Assembly (NCBI GenBank): GCA_964548225.1
Contig: CAZJQP010000084.1
Span: forward strand, 1 to 21,777
Reading direction: 5' to 3'
DNA from: CALMEH01 sp964548225
GTDB taxonomy: Bacteria; Acidobacteriota; Blastocatellia; Pyrinomonadales; Pyrinomonadaceae
Length of the DNA: 21,777 nt
The number at the start of each line of letters is the position of its first letter. Position 1 is the first letter of the stretch. This document shows, piece after piece, positions 1 through 7,772 of the stretch. Both the position numbers and the translations under genes were made by a program. The notes under the pieces are model-generated. The model searched no databases. It was not told the DNA's origin and was given only the letters and a program-made list of their open reading frames with translations.

Positions 1-106
1 CATTAAAATAAATGTTCATTTCTGCCATTTACACAGTTTTTTTTACACCCTCGATAAATTCACAAACAAATAATAGGAACATCTTATGAAATTTATTTTC
101 TCGCGC
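1..106. other. Left-edge stretch, no gene seen
   Basis: AT-rich DNA between the window edge and the first tandem array. I see no convincing coding sequence, RNA gene or terminator. A 10-codon plus-strand ORF starts at 85 behind an AGGAA-like box but is too short to support. Confidence 0.4.
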
Positions 107-119
107 CTACAAAATTGAA

Positions 120-350
120 ACTTGCGCCTTCCTTAATAAAACTCGTATCTGCCAAAATAAAACTCTGACCTGCCGAAATGGAACTTTGACCTGCAAGGTT
201 GTGACAAGCACCTGCCGGGATAAAACTTGTGCCTGCCGAGTTGCGAGAGCGACCTGCCAAGTTGCGGGAAGCGTCTGCCGAGTTGCGACAGAGACCTGCC
301 GTGATGGGAATGCGACCTGCCGCGATAAAACTGTTGTCTGCCGGAATTGG
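120..350. repeat. Tandem array of eleven 21-bp units
   Basis: Eleven consecutive units of exactly 21 bp fill this stretch with no indels. Plus-strand units centre on an ACCTGCCG-like core (CTGCC in 9 of 11 units), usually start with A and commonly end in TAAA or TTGCG. The first unit is the most diverged. Several frames on both strands stay open because the period is a multiple of three, so the heptapeptide ORFs here are a by-product unless shown otherwise. In one plus frame the heptads keep a Cys in ten of eleven units. The array lies about 150 bp past the broken end of the helicase. Confidence 0.9.
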
Positions 351-493
351 TTTGGGGTTGGACGGGTTGCGGGAGTTGGCTGATTTTGTGCGGGCAAAGG
401 CTGTTTGGTTGCGGCGGGTTTGGATTTTTGTGGGAATGTTATGAGGACTTTGCGCGGCGGTTGGTGATTTTTTGATTTGGTTTTCGACTTTGC

Positions 494-1400
494 ATATTCA
501 GCTATTTTATTGATAAGCGGCAGGGATTGAAAACTATCGGCGGCGGCGTTCAAAGCGATTTTCTTTTTGGGCAAATTTTTCAATTTCGCGGTTAAAATTT
601 CCGTGTTCGTCAAAAAGCGGATAAAGTTGTGTGTTTGGGGCGAGAAAAGCGGCGCGGAGTTCGACGGGACGAGTTCCGGCGCGGTTGATGATTTTAACTC
701 GTGTGCCGCGAATTTCTTCAATCCACGCGGCAAATTCTTCGGCGTTGCCGATGGTTGCGGACAATAAAAGCAAGCGAATTCGTGGCGGCGAAAGGATAAT
801 CGCTTCTTCCCAAACGTGACCGCGGTCTTCGTCTGCCAAGTAGTGCGCTTCGTCCAAAATGACAAAATCGGTGCGGACTTGTTCGCCGTTTCTCAGCGCG
901 TCAAACAGTTGATTGCGATAGATTTCCGTCGTTCCGACAATCAGCGGTGCATCATAATTTTCTTTGCGATCGCCCGTCAAAATCCCGACGTTTTCCGCGC
1001 CGAATTCAGCCGAAAACTCAGTATATTTCGAGTTTGTCAAAGCCTTGAGCGGCGTTGTATACCAAGCGCGTTTGCCTTGTTCGAGAAGTCGGCGGATTTC
1101 TTCGCGGGCAATCCAAGTTTTGCCGCTTCCGGTCGGTGCAGTAACCAAAACATCTTGCGTTTCAATCGCTTCGAGGGCTTCAAGTTGAAAATCGTCAGGC
1201 ACGAGCGGACGCGGTTCGGGTGTGCCGATGCCCGAAAGGAGTTTTTCAACCGCCCGAAGTTGTGCCGGAGTTTGTTTTTTTTCCTCGAAATTAAAGGAAC
1301 TTTCGTTAGCCACACGGCGTTTAAAATTTCGTTCTCGGTTGCGGTTTATGTCGGAACGCGGCGATTTTTGCTTGTTTCGATTTTTGGAGTTACGCGCCAT
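494..1400 (-). pseudogene. Ski2-like DEAD/DEAH RNA helicase, frameshifted and truncated after RecA domain 1
   Basis: The intact frame (1400 down to a TAG at 534, 288 aa) is the first RecA domain of a Ski2/Mtr4-type superfamily II helicase. It has Walker A APTGSGKT (about residues 88-95), a TTPLKALTNSKY motif Ia, GTTEIYRNQL, DEAH (183-186) and SATIGNAEEF, preceded by a basic low-complexity tail. The MARNSK start at 1400 was chosen because residues upstream look non-coding. Family members continue into a second RecA domain beginning roughly 'LPLINKIAEY'. That string appears here, but in another frame, just past a CGG-rich tract at 538-548, and homology stops at 494 in low-complexity sequence. 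RecA2, with motifs IV-VI, is absent, so ATP-driven unwinding is unlikely. This is a decayed gene, or a sequencing error combined with a rearrangement. The divergent neighbour starts at 1568. Confidence 0.7.
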
Positions 1401-1567
1401 AATTGAAAAAAGTAGCATAAAGCGAAGTTTTTTTACTACTATCAATTTGCAAACTTGTGATAAAATGACAAATTGCTTCGCAACCGTTAAGCGAAACAAA
1501 GCATCATAAAGTCATAACCGAAGAGCATTTTTAATCGGCATTTATACAACAATTTTAGATACGGACT

Positions 1568-2878
1568 ATGCAAGAACAAGAGATTTTTCAGCAATACGAA
1601 CTTAAAAATTGGGAGTTTTCCCCGCGCTTTTATAAAATCTTGGGGGCTTCGGCGATTTTTAATATTTTAGTCGTTTTCGGACTGGCGCAAGCCAATTTTC
1701 TGACGGCGAAAAGTTGTGATACGCCTGTTATGAGCAGTGTTTGTTCGGTGGTTGACGCGCTCTATATCGGCAGTGCGATTTTGGACACGGACACGGGTTA
1801 TGTAAATGAAGATTACGTTAAAACCGAACTCGACGATGCCGATATTACGTTTATTGATTTAAGCGGGCAAACGCCGCCGCTCGAATATCCGGCAGGTTAT
1901 TTTGCGGTTGCCAATCCTGAAACTGTTACGAACGATTCGATTGTTGAAATTCCCGGAATGACGCAAAGTAATACTAATCCGACGCTCGGAAATACTTATA
2001 TTCCCGGAATTACCGGCAACACGAAAAATCCGGTTTATAAAACTCCTTCGACAAGCACGGATTTGACGAAAACAAAGCCGGTTGTGCCGAAGAAAAATAA
2101 TAATACGGTTAACGAGAAAGATTTGCCAAAGAGCGTTTTTGACAATGATTCAACTGTTTCAAAAGACGAAACAAATAAATCAACCAATAAAGATACGACA
2201 AAAGACCAAACAACAGCGCAAACTAACGATGGTCAAAAGATTGAAAGCAGTCCGGTTCAAGAAAAAATCAATCGTAAGCCTTTGGAAGATTTGGGAGATT
2301 CGCTGAATGAAAAGATTGCTAAAAATGAATTGGATTTGAACAAAAATTTTATCGTTGTGATGAACGGAACGCTGACGAAAGAAGGAAGACTCGACAAAAA
2401 GACTTCTAAATATGTTCGTTCGGAAGGCGATGAACAAATGGTTATCGCCGCCAAAGATTCAATTGAAGCCATCGGCGACAGCGGATTTCTTATCTATCTG
2501 AAAAATCAGAATATTGATAAAGCGAATTTGACGTTGGCACAAAACGACGAACAAATTTATATCCAATTAGTTTCGGATATGAAAGACCCGAATAAAGCTA
2601 ATACAGCGATGAGCGGTTTGAACGCGGCAATTCAGGGCGCAATGTTATTGGACGCGAACGGCATGGCAAAATTGGATGAAAGTTCTAAACTTTTGATAAA
2701 AAACGCGAAGATTACGACCGATGGAAAGAATTTTATTCTAACGGTTTTGATTCCGAAAGCCGAAGGTCAGGCAATGATTTCAAAAAGTTTGAAAGACCGC
2801 GCCGAAAAAAAAAACAAACAGCCCAACAGTAATTCCGAAGTAAGCAGTAAAACGAAATCGGAAACGGCGGAAAAATGA
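1568..2878 (+). CDS. Membrane-anchored protein with long disordered linker and duplicated C-terminal domain
   Basis: This 436-aa protein is not one I can name. It has a short N-terminal segment, one clear hydrophobic helix (about residues 25-41), a roughly 75-residue conserved-looking region including Cys50 and Cys59, then a Ser/Thr/Asn/Lys-rich linker (about 120-230). The C-terminal domain (about 234-410) is plainly homologous to most of the next protein: both have INRxP..DLG, LTK.G, EGDE, IEA.GDSG and KLDESSK. A single anchor with the bulk outside the cytoplasm is the simplest topology. The stop overlaps the next ATG by four bases (ATGA), so translation is coupled. The Shine-Dalgarno is weak. 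It is first gene of a three-gene operon reading toward secA. Confidence 0.85.
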   Translation: MQEQEIFQQYELKNWEFSPRFYKILGASAIFNILVVFGLAQANFLTAKSCDTPVMSSVCSVVDALYIGSAILDTDTGYVNEDYVKTELDDADITFIDLSGQTPPLEYPAGYFAVANPETVTNDSIVEIPGMTQSNTNPTLGNTYIPGITGNTKNPVYKTPSTSTDLTKTKPVVPKKNNNTVNEKDLPKSVFDNDSTVSKDETNKSTNKDTTKDQTTAQTNDGQKIESSPVQEKINRKPLEDLGDSLNEKIAKNELDLNKNFIVVMNGTLTKEGRLDKKTSKYVRSEGDEQMVIAAKDSIEAIGDSGFLIYLKNQNIDKANLTLAQNDEQIYIQLVSDMKDPNKANTAMSGLNAAIQGAMLLDANGMAKLDESSKLLIKNAKITTDGKNFILTVLIPKAEGQAMISKSLKDRAEKKNKQPNSNSEVSSKTKSETAEK

Positions 2879-3531
2879 GGAAATCCAAATCAAATATTTT
2901 GCTTCTCTGCGGCATAGTCTTCGGGCTTGCCGCATTTCCCGTTTTCGCGCAGGAAACGAATGATGGAAAAATCAATCGTCAACCGATGCGCGATTTGGGC
3001 GAATATATCAAAAACAAAGTTGAAAATGGCGAAGTTGATTTGGATAAACCTTTCAAAGTCGTTCTCGAAGGCGTTTTGACGAAGGACGGAAAATTTGCCC
3101 GCGAGAAATCGAAATTCACTTTAGCCGAAGGCGATGAAGCAATAGTCAATGCTGCCAAAAATGCAATCGAAGCGGTTGGCGACAGCGGCATTTTCATTTA
3201 TCTGCGAAATATGGATGCAGAGAAGATAAAATTAACCGTCGCGCAAGATGGCGAAACTTTTTCGATGTTGGTTGAATCCGAAATGAAAGATGAAAATAAG
3301 GCTAGAACAATGGCAAGCGCATTAAATTCGACGATTGAGATAGTAAAACTTGTAGATGAAAAAGAACTTCAAAAACTTGATGAAAGTTCAAAAATACTCA
3401 TCAATAGTTTGCAACCACCTAAAGCAAATGGAAAAAATGTCATCTTAAATTTTGCAATTCCGAAACAAACTTTTAAAGAAATGGTCTTGCGCGAATTGAA
3501 GAAAACGAATAATAATCAATCAGGTGAATAA
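2875..3531 (+). CDS. Secreted paralogue of the preceding C-terminal domain
   Basis: This 218-aa protein has a classic signal peptide: KSK charge, a hydrophobic core, and probable cleavage after VFA at residue 25. The mature part is almost only the domain seen at the end of the upstream gene, beginning at residue 33 with INRQPM. By eye close to half of the positions are identical over about 170 residues, including EGDEA, IEAVGDSG, an IYLRN strand, KLDESSK and a terminal IPK. No catalytic motif is apparent; alternating strands and helices suggest a binding or structural domain. The start codon overlaps the previous stop by four bases, and the next start lies inside this gene's last codons. Function unknown. 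Confidence 0.85.
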   Translation: MRKSKSNILLLCGIVFGLAAFPVFAQETNDGKINRQPMRDLGEYIKNKVENGEVDLDKPFKVVLEGVLTKDGKFAREKSKFTLAEGDEAIVNAAKNAIEAVGDSGIFIYLRNMDAEKIKLTVAQDGETFSMLVESEMKDENKARTMASALNSTIEIVKLVDEKELQKLDESSKILINSLQPPKANGKNVILNFAIPKQTFKEMVLRELKKTNNNQSGE

Positions 3532-4252
3532 GAAAAATCACAATTCAATAATTTTCTTAACGACATTGAGCGTCTATCTTGGCTTGGTGCTGGTCGGCGG
3601 AACTGCGCCGGTTCTCGCGCATTCGGCTTTGACGCGCCATTTCGATATTAAAAACGAGATTGTTTTTGAAGACGATTTAGACAAAAAGCCTGATGATGAT
3701 TTATTTATTTCTTCACTTGTCGAACTTGTCAATGAGATAAATGAGTTTTCCGAAAAAGGTGTTTTTGATTGGAATAGCAAATTAATTTTTCAATCCGGTG
3801 AATTAAGTTTTTCTAAAACCGACAACTCTCCTTTGTTTTCGAGCTATGCAAGTGAAGCTGAAAGTATTTTTATCATAGACGATTCGCCTAATCCGGTTTT
3901 TGAAAAAATTGGTGAAAGATTTGTTTCAATCGCTCGAAACCTTTTTACGAAATCAACAACTCTCGGATTGGGAGATTTTCATTCTCACAAATTTGATTAT
4001 GAGCTAAATTTTGACAATAAAAATGTTGAGATAAAATCAAGAATCGAAAGCGGAAATGGCAATAATACTCAAGTTTTTGCTGACGGTCTAACAAACTATT
4101 TAACTTACACGATTTCAAATTCTAAATCGGCAAAAGAAAAAATTGTCGCCGAAAACACAAAAATCACATTTGAAAACAATCAAGTTTTCATTGTTACCCG
4201 ACTTCCCCGCGCTTCGATAGACGCGCTTCTCGCCGAAAAAGACGCACGATAA
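3524..4252 (+). CDS. Exported protein, probable third divergent paralogue of the operon
   Basis: This 242-aa protein starts with GTG at 3524, overlapping the upstream TAA by eight bases. It has a signal peptide with an NKKNH charged start, a hydrophobic core and likely cleavage near VLA-HS. Sequence similarity to its neighbours is weak, but the order of landmarks matches: an amphipathic helix ending in NE, then D-N-K-x-I-x-x-x-G-x-L strands, and a final KITFENNQ-F-I-V..LPRA segment that parallels KITTDGKNFILTVLIPKA in the first protein. I infer the same domain, more diverged. No enzyme motif was seen. The gene ends 59 bp before the -10 element proposed for secA. Confidence 0.75.
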   Translation: MNKKNHNSIIFLTTLSVYLGLVLVGGTAPVLAHSALTRHFDIKNEIVFEDDLDKKPDDDLFISSLVELVNEINEFSEKGVFDWNSKLIFQSGELSFSKTDNSPLFSSYASEAESIFIIDDSPNPVFEKIGERFVSIARNLFTKSTTLGLGDFHSHKFDYELNFDNKNVEIKSRIESGNGNNTQVFADGLTNYLTYTISNSKSAKEKIVAENTKITFENNQVFIVTRLPRASIDALLAEKDAR

Positions 4253-4310
4253 ACGCGGTGAGACGAGCGGGAAAACCTTTCCTGAAACTTACCTTAATAT
4301 TTAATAATTT

Positions 4311-4316
4311 TATAAT
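4311..4316 (+). promoter_or_regulatory. Candidate secA promoter -10 (TATAAT)
   Basis: An exact TATAAT lies in an AT-rich stretch 166 bp before the secA ATG. No good -35 hexamer is visible 16-18 bp upstream. If used, transcription would begin near 4323 and give a leader of about 150 nt that contains nearly the whole inverted repeat. Confidence 0.4.
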
Positions 4317-4318
4317 GT

Positions 4319-4457
4319 TCTGAGTCCCGCCTTCAGGCGGCGGCAATCGTGAGCTAAGCGAAACGGTTGCCCAAGCATTGATTAACTTGAATTTTAATCA
4401 ACGCAAAAAAAACCGATGCTTCGCATGCGGTTTGCCGCCTAAAGGCGGGACTCAAAA
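4319..4457. repeat. Inverted-repeat element in the secA leader (REP-like)
   Basis: The left arm TGAGTCCCGCCTTCAGGCGG (from 4321) pairs with the right arm GCCGCCTAAAGGCGGGACTC (from about 4434), about 20 bp with one or two mismatches. The interior holds a second inverted repeat, TTGATTAA / TTAATCAA. Each outer arm is also a small hairpin around GCCTTCAGGC or GCCTAAAGGC. The outer end GTTTTGAGTYCC recurs at 15350 and 19390. The right arm ends about nine bases before the secA Shine-Dalgarno. Confidence 0.8.
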
Positions 4458-4476
4458 CGACGAATGGAGAAAAAAA

Positions 4477-7284
4477 ATGCCTGTAAATAGTTTTGCAGAT
4501 AAATTAGTTAAGAAAATTTTTGGCAGCAGCAGCGATATTTTTCTGAAAAAGGTTAAGACGACCGTTCAGGAAATCAACAGTTTAGAATCGTCCGTGCAAA
4601 CGCTTTCGGACGAACAGTTACAAGCGAAAACGGACGAATTCAAACAACGGATTCAAAGCGCGATTGAAGGAATTGACGATAAAGCCGAACGGCGCAAACG
4701 TGAACAGGAAGTTTTGCACGCAATTTTGCCCGAAGCCTTTGCGGTCGTGCGCGAAGCCTCGAAAAGAGTTACGGGAATGCGCCATTTCGACGTGCAGATG
4801 ATTGGCGGCATCGCGCTTCATCAAGGCAGAATCGCCGAGATGCGAACGGGCGAAGGTAAAACGCTCGTTTCAACCTTGCCTGCTTATCTGAACGCGCTTA
4901 CAGGGCGCGGCGTTCACGTCGTAACGGTCAATGATTATTTGGCTTCACGCGACGCGGAATGGATGGGCAGAATTCATAAGTTTTTGGGTTTAACCGTCGG
5001 CTGTATCCAAAACGATATGGACGATTACGAGCGCAAAGAGCAATATGCTTCCGATATTACTTACGGCACGAACAACGAATTCGGCTTTGATTATTTGCGC
5101 GATAATATGAAGTTTGACGTTGAATCTTTGGTTCAGCGCGACCATTATTTTGCGATTATTGACGAAGTTGACTCGATTTTGATTGACGAAGCGCGAACTC
5201 CTTTGATTATTTCAGGTGCGTCGGACGAAGCAACCGACAAATATTACACCGCAAACGAAATCATTCCGCGCCTCGAAAAAGGTCATAAGGACGAAGAAAC
5301 GAAGGTTACGACGGGCGATTATCTCGTTGACGAGAAAAATCATTCGGCGGTTTTGACCGAACAAGGCGTATCAAAAGCGGAAAAACTTCTCGGAATTTCA
5401 AATCTTTATGATCCGGCGAATATGGAGATGCTCCATTGTGTCGAACAATCGCTCAAAGCGCACACGCTTTACAAAAAAGATCATCATTACGTTGTCCAAG
5501 AAGGCGAAGTAATTATTGTTGACGATTTCACGGGGCGTTTGATGGCTGGCAGACGTTGGTCGGACGGTTTGCACCAAGCGGTCGAAGCCAAAGAAGGCGT
5601 GAAAATCGAGCGCGAAAACCAAACTTTGGCAACGATTACGCTTCAAAATTACTTCCGAATGTATGAAAAACTCGGCGGAATGACGGGAACAGCGGAAACC
5701 GAAGCGGAAGAATTCGGCACGGTCTACGGCATTGATGTCGTTATTATTCCGACAAATCGCCCGATGATTCGCAAAGACAGTCCTGATGTGATTTATCGCA
5801 CTTTGCCCGAAAAATGGGAAGCGATTGTCAATGAAATCAAAGAACTTCATGCCAAAGGTCAGCCGGTTTTGGTCGGAACGGTTTCGGTTGAAAATTCGGA
5901 ACTGATTGCCGAAAAATTAAGGAAAATCGGTGTTCCGCACAATGTTTTGAACGCCAAATATCACGAACGCGAAGCCGAAATCGTCGCGCAAGCCGGACGC
6001 AAAGGCGCGGTTACGATTGCGACCAATATGGCTGGACGCGGAACGGACATTTTGCTCGGCGGAAACGCGGAATTTCTCGCCAACGATTATCTGAAACGGC
6101 TCGAAATTAATCCCGACGAAGCCACGCCTGAACAATTTGAGGAACAGTTTCAAAAAGCCAAACGAGTTGTTGCCGAAGAACAAAAAGAAGTCGTCGCGGC
6201 AGGCGGTTTGCAGATTCTTGCTACCGAACGCCACGAATCACGGCGCATTGATAATCAGCTTCGCGGACGTGCCGGACGGCAAGGCGATCCGGGCGCATCG
6301 AAATTCGTGCTTTCATTGGAAGACGATTTGATGCGTATTTTCGCGGGCGACAAAGTGCGTTCGATGATGGAATGGCTTGGAATGGAAAACGGTGTAGCGA
6401 TTGAATCGAAAACCGTTTCCAAGCAAATCGAACGCGCCCAAAAAGCCGTCGAAGCGCGTAACTTTGAAACTCGTAAGCACGTTCTCAAATACGACGACGT
6501 GATGAACAAACAGCGCGAAACGATTTACGGACTTCGCCGTCAATTGATGTTTGAACCCGAACATCGTGAATATCTTCTCGGCGAACAAGGAGTTGCGCGT
6601 GATTTGCTTCACGATTTGACGCAAAGTTTCTTAAACCCGCAAGTTGCGCCGAATGAATGGGACATTGACACATATGCGGCGGAAATCGAAAGTATTTACG
6701 CGGTTGATCCGGCAGTTGATGCGGACGTTGATTTCAATAAAATGAGTTCCGACGAAATTGCCGAAGCAGTTTGGAAAAAGGCTTCGGAAAACTATGCCGC
6801 GAAAGAAAAACTTGCCGGAGTGGAACAGCTTCGCGCCTACGAGCGTTACATTATGCTCAACATTATTGATTCGCAATGGAAAGACCATCTGCTCTCGATT
6901 GACCATTTGAAACAAGGCATCGGACTCGTCGGTTACGGTCAAAAAGACCCGCTTGTCGAATACAAAAAACAATCGTTCGATATGTTTCAAGATATGCTCG
7001 ACCGCATTGACACGAACACGACTCGCGCACTTTTCAATCTTGAAATCGTCTTCAAAGATGAACAGGAAGAAATGGAACGCCTCGAACGTCTGGAACGCCA
7101 ACGCGCCCGCAAACAAGCCGCCGGAATGGCTTTTACCGGCGCAATGGCAACCGCCGAAGTCGCCGGAGCCGAAGCCGCCAAACACACCCCGTTCAAACGC
7201 GACCAACCAAAGGTCAAACCAAACGATCCGTGCTACTGCGGCAGCGGCAAAAAGTTCAAAAAATGCCACGGCGCAGGCGTGTAA
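4477..7284 (+). CDS. secA: Preprotein translocase ATPase SecA
   Basis: SecA is the cytoplasmic motor that drives unfolded preproteins through SecYEG. The 935-aa product shows Walker A TGEGKT (about 124-129), Walker B IIDEVDSILIDEARTP (DEVD 229-232), the preprotein cross-linking region, NBD2 signatures MAGRGTDILLGG and ERHESRRIDNQLRGRAGRQGDPG, the helical wing and scaffold with QWKDHLLSIDHLKQGI, and a C-terminal SEC-C zinc motif CYCGSGKKFKKCH (Cys919, Cys921, Cys930, His931). Length is close to the E. coli protein (901 aa). The ATG at 4477 is chosen because GGAG sits at 4466-4469 with seven bases spacing. The in-frame extension back to 4378 runs through the inverted repeat and looks non-coding. 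No truncation was seen. Confidence 0.98.
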   Translation: MPVNSFADKLVKKIFGSSSDIFLKKVKTTVQEINSLESSVQTLSDEQLQAKTDEFKQRIQSAIEGIDDKAERRKREQEVLHAILPEAFAVVREASKRVTGMRHFDVQMIGGIALHQGRIAEMRTGEGKTLVSTLPAYLNALTGRGVHVVTVNDYLASRDAEWMGRIHKFLGLTVGCIQNDMDDYERKEQYASDITYGTNNEFGFDYLRDNMKFDVESLVQRDHYFAIIDEVDSILIDEARTPLIISGASDEATDKYYTANEIIPRLEKGHKDEETKVTTGDYLVDEKNHSAVLTEQGVSKAEKLLGISNLYDPANMEMLHCVEQSLKAHTLYKKDHHYVVQEGEVIIVDDFTGRLMAGRRWSDGLHQAVEAKEGVKIERENQTLATITLQNYFRMYEKLGGMTGTAETEAEEFGTVYGIDVVIIPTNRPMIRKDSPDVIYRTLPEKWEAIVNEIKELHAKGQPVLVGTVSVENSELIAEKLRKIGVPHNVLNAKYHEREAEIVAQAGRKGAVTIATNMAGRGTDILLGGNAEFLANDYLKRLEINPDEATPEQFEEQFQKAKRVVAEEQKEVVAAGGLQILATERHESRRIDNQLRGRAGRQGDPGASKFVLSLEDDLMRIFAGDKVRSMMEWLGMENGVAIESKTVSKQIERAQKAVEARNFETRKHVLKYDDVMNKQRETIYGLRRQLMFEPEHREYLLGEQGVARDLLHDLTQSFLNPQVAPNEWDIDTYAAEIESIYAVDPAVDADVDFNKMSSDEIAEAVWKKASENYAAKEKLAGVEQLRAYERYIMLNIIDSQWKDHLLSIDHLKQGIGLVGYGQKDPLVEYKKQSFDMFQDMLDRIDTNTTRALFNLEIVFKDEQEEMERLERLERQRARKQAAGMAFTGAMATAEVAGAEAAKHTPFKRDQPKVKPNDPCYCGSGKKFKKCHGAGV

Positions 7285-7311
7285 AAGGCAAAAGGCAAAA
7301 GTAAAAAGGCA

Positions 7312-7346
7312 AAAGGCGGATGAAACAAGTCCGCCTTTACTTTTTT
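7312..7346 (+). terminator. Intrinsic terminator of secA
   Basis: AAAGGCGGA (7312-7320), a nine-base loop and TCCGCCTTT (7330-7338) form a perfect nine-base-pair stem, followed after two bases by a run of six T. It lies 28 bp after the secA stop codon. Confidence 0.8.
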
Positions 7347-7367
7347 GCAAAATTTCAAACCGTTAAT

Positions 7368-7619
7368 ATTTTTCGCGGTCGCCATTGTAAATTCCGCGGT
7401 CGTCATTGTAAATTCCGCGGTCGCCATTGTAAACGCCGCGGTCGTCATTGTAAATCGTGCGGACGGCATTGTAAATTGCGCGGTTGCCTTTGTAAATGCT
7501 GCGGAAGGCTTTGTAAATTGCGCGGTCGCCTTTGTAAACTCTGCGGTCGGCATTGTAAACGCCGCGCATCGCAAATTAAACCGCAACTGTGCCAAAGTAA
7601 TTTGCGCGGTCATCAAAGT
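7368..7619. repeat. Tandem array of twelve 21-bp units
   Basis: Twelve units of exactly 21 bp run without indels. The first nine follow the plus-strand pattern AAATT.CGCGGTCGCCATTGT; units ten to twelve (from 7557) are strongly diverged and the trace fades after 7620. The most constant part is CGG followed by a CATTGT or CTTTGT ending and AAA at the next start. Variation is not concentrated at third codon positions in the minus frame I checked. All nearby heptapeptide ORFs, on both strands, fall in this repeat, so I do not call a protein. The array begins 22 bp after the secA terminator. Confidence 0.9.
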
Positions 7620-7650
7620 ATTTGCCAACCGCGCGAAACGAAACTCTCAT

Positions 7651-7752
7651 CAGCCTCGTTCACGAGGCTTTCGCCGCAGGCGCAATTAGCCGCGTCCATT
7701 TATGGCGCGGTCAAATATTAATTGATTTTTCACAGGGCGTTTTAACGTCCTT
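7651..7752 (+). repeat. REP-like element, copy A
   Basis: It starts with the hairpin AGCCTCG-TTCA-CGAGGCT, continues with a CCGCAGG..AATTAGCCGCG segment, CATTTATGGCGCGGTCAAAT, a GATTGATTTTTCA stretch, and ends in the imperfect palindrome GGGCGTTTTAACGTCC. It matches copy B at 8251 over about 100 bp in direct orientation and copy C in inverted orientation. It flanks the RAYT gene on its downstream side. Confidence 0.85.
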
Positions 7753-7772
7753 GCAATTTGGCTTAAGCTATC

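Noticed and set aside
120..350. CRISPR array
   Set aside because: Units are contiguous 21-bp repeats with no unique spacers of 26-40 bp and no cas gene in the window.
107..865. Minus-strand ORF of 252 codons with RQV heptads
   Set aside because: It overlaps the helicase in a different frame and ends inside the 21-bp array. The open frame comes from the period being a multiple of three. Only the short LPLINKIAEY piece is meaningful, as the shifted helicase.
816..1509. Long plus-strand ORFs opposite the helicase
   Set aside because: The helicase motifs are on the minus strand; these frames have no recognisable family features.
4378..4476. N-terminal extension of SecA
   Set aside because: It has no ribosome site, runs through the inverted repeat, and is unlike SecA; the ATG at 4477 has a well placed GGAG.
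7233..7721. Several ORFs of 68-133 codons on both strands with Cys or Phe-Thr heptads
   Set aside because: All cover the second 21-bp array; competing frames are open on both strands and variation is not codon-like, so no protein is called.
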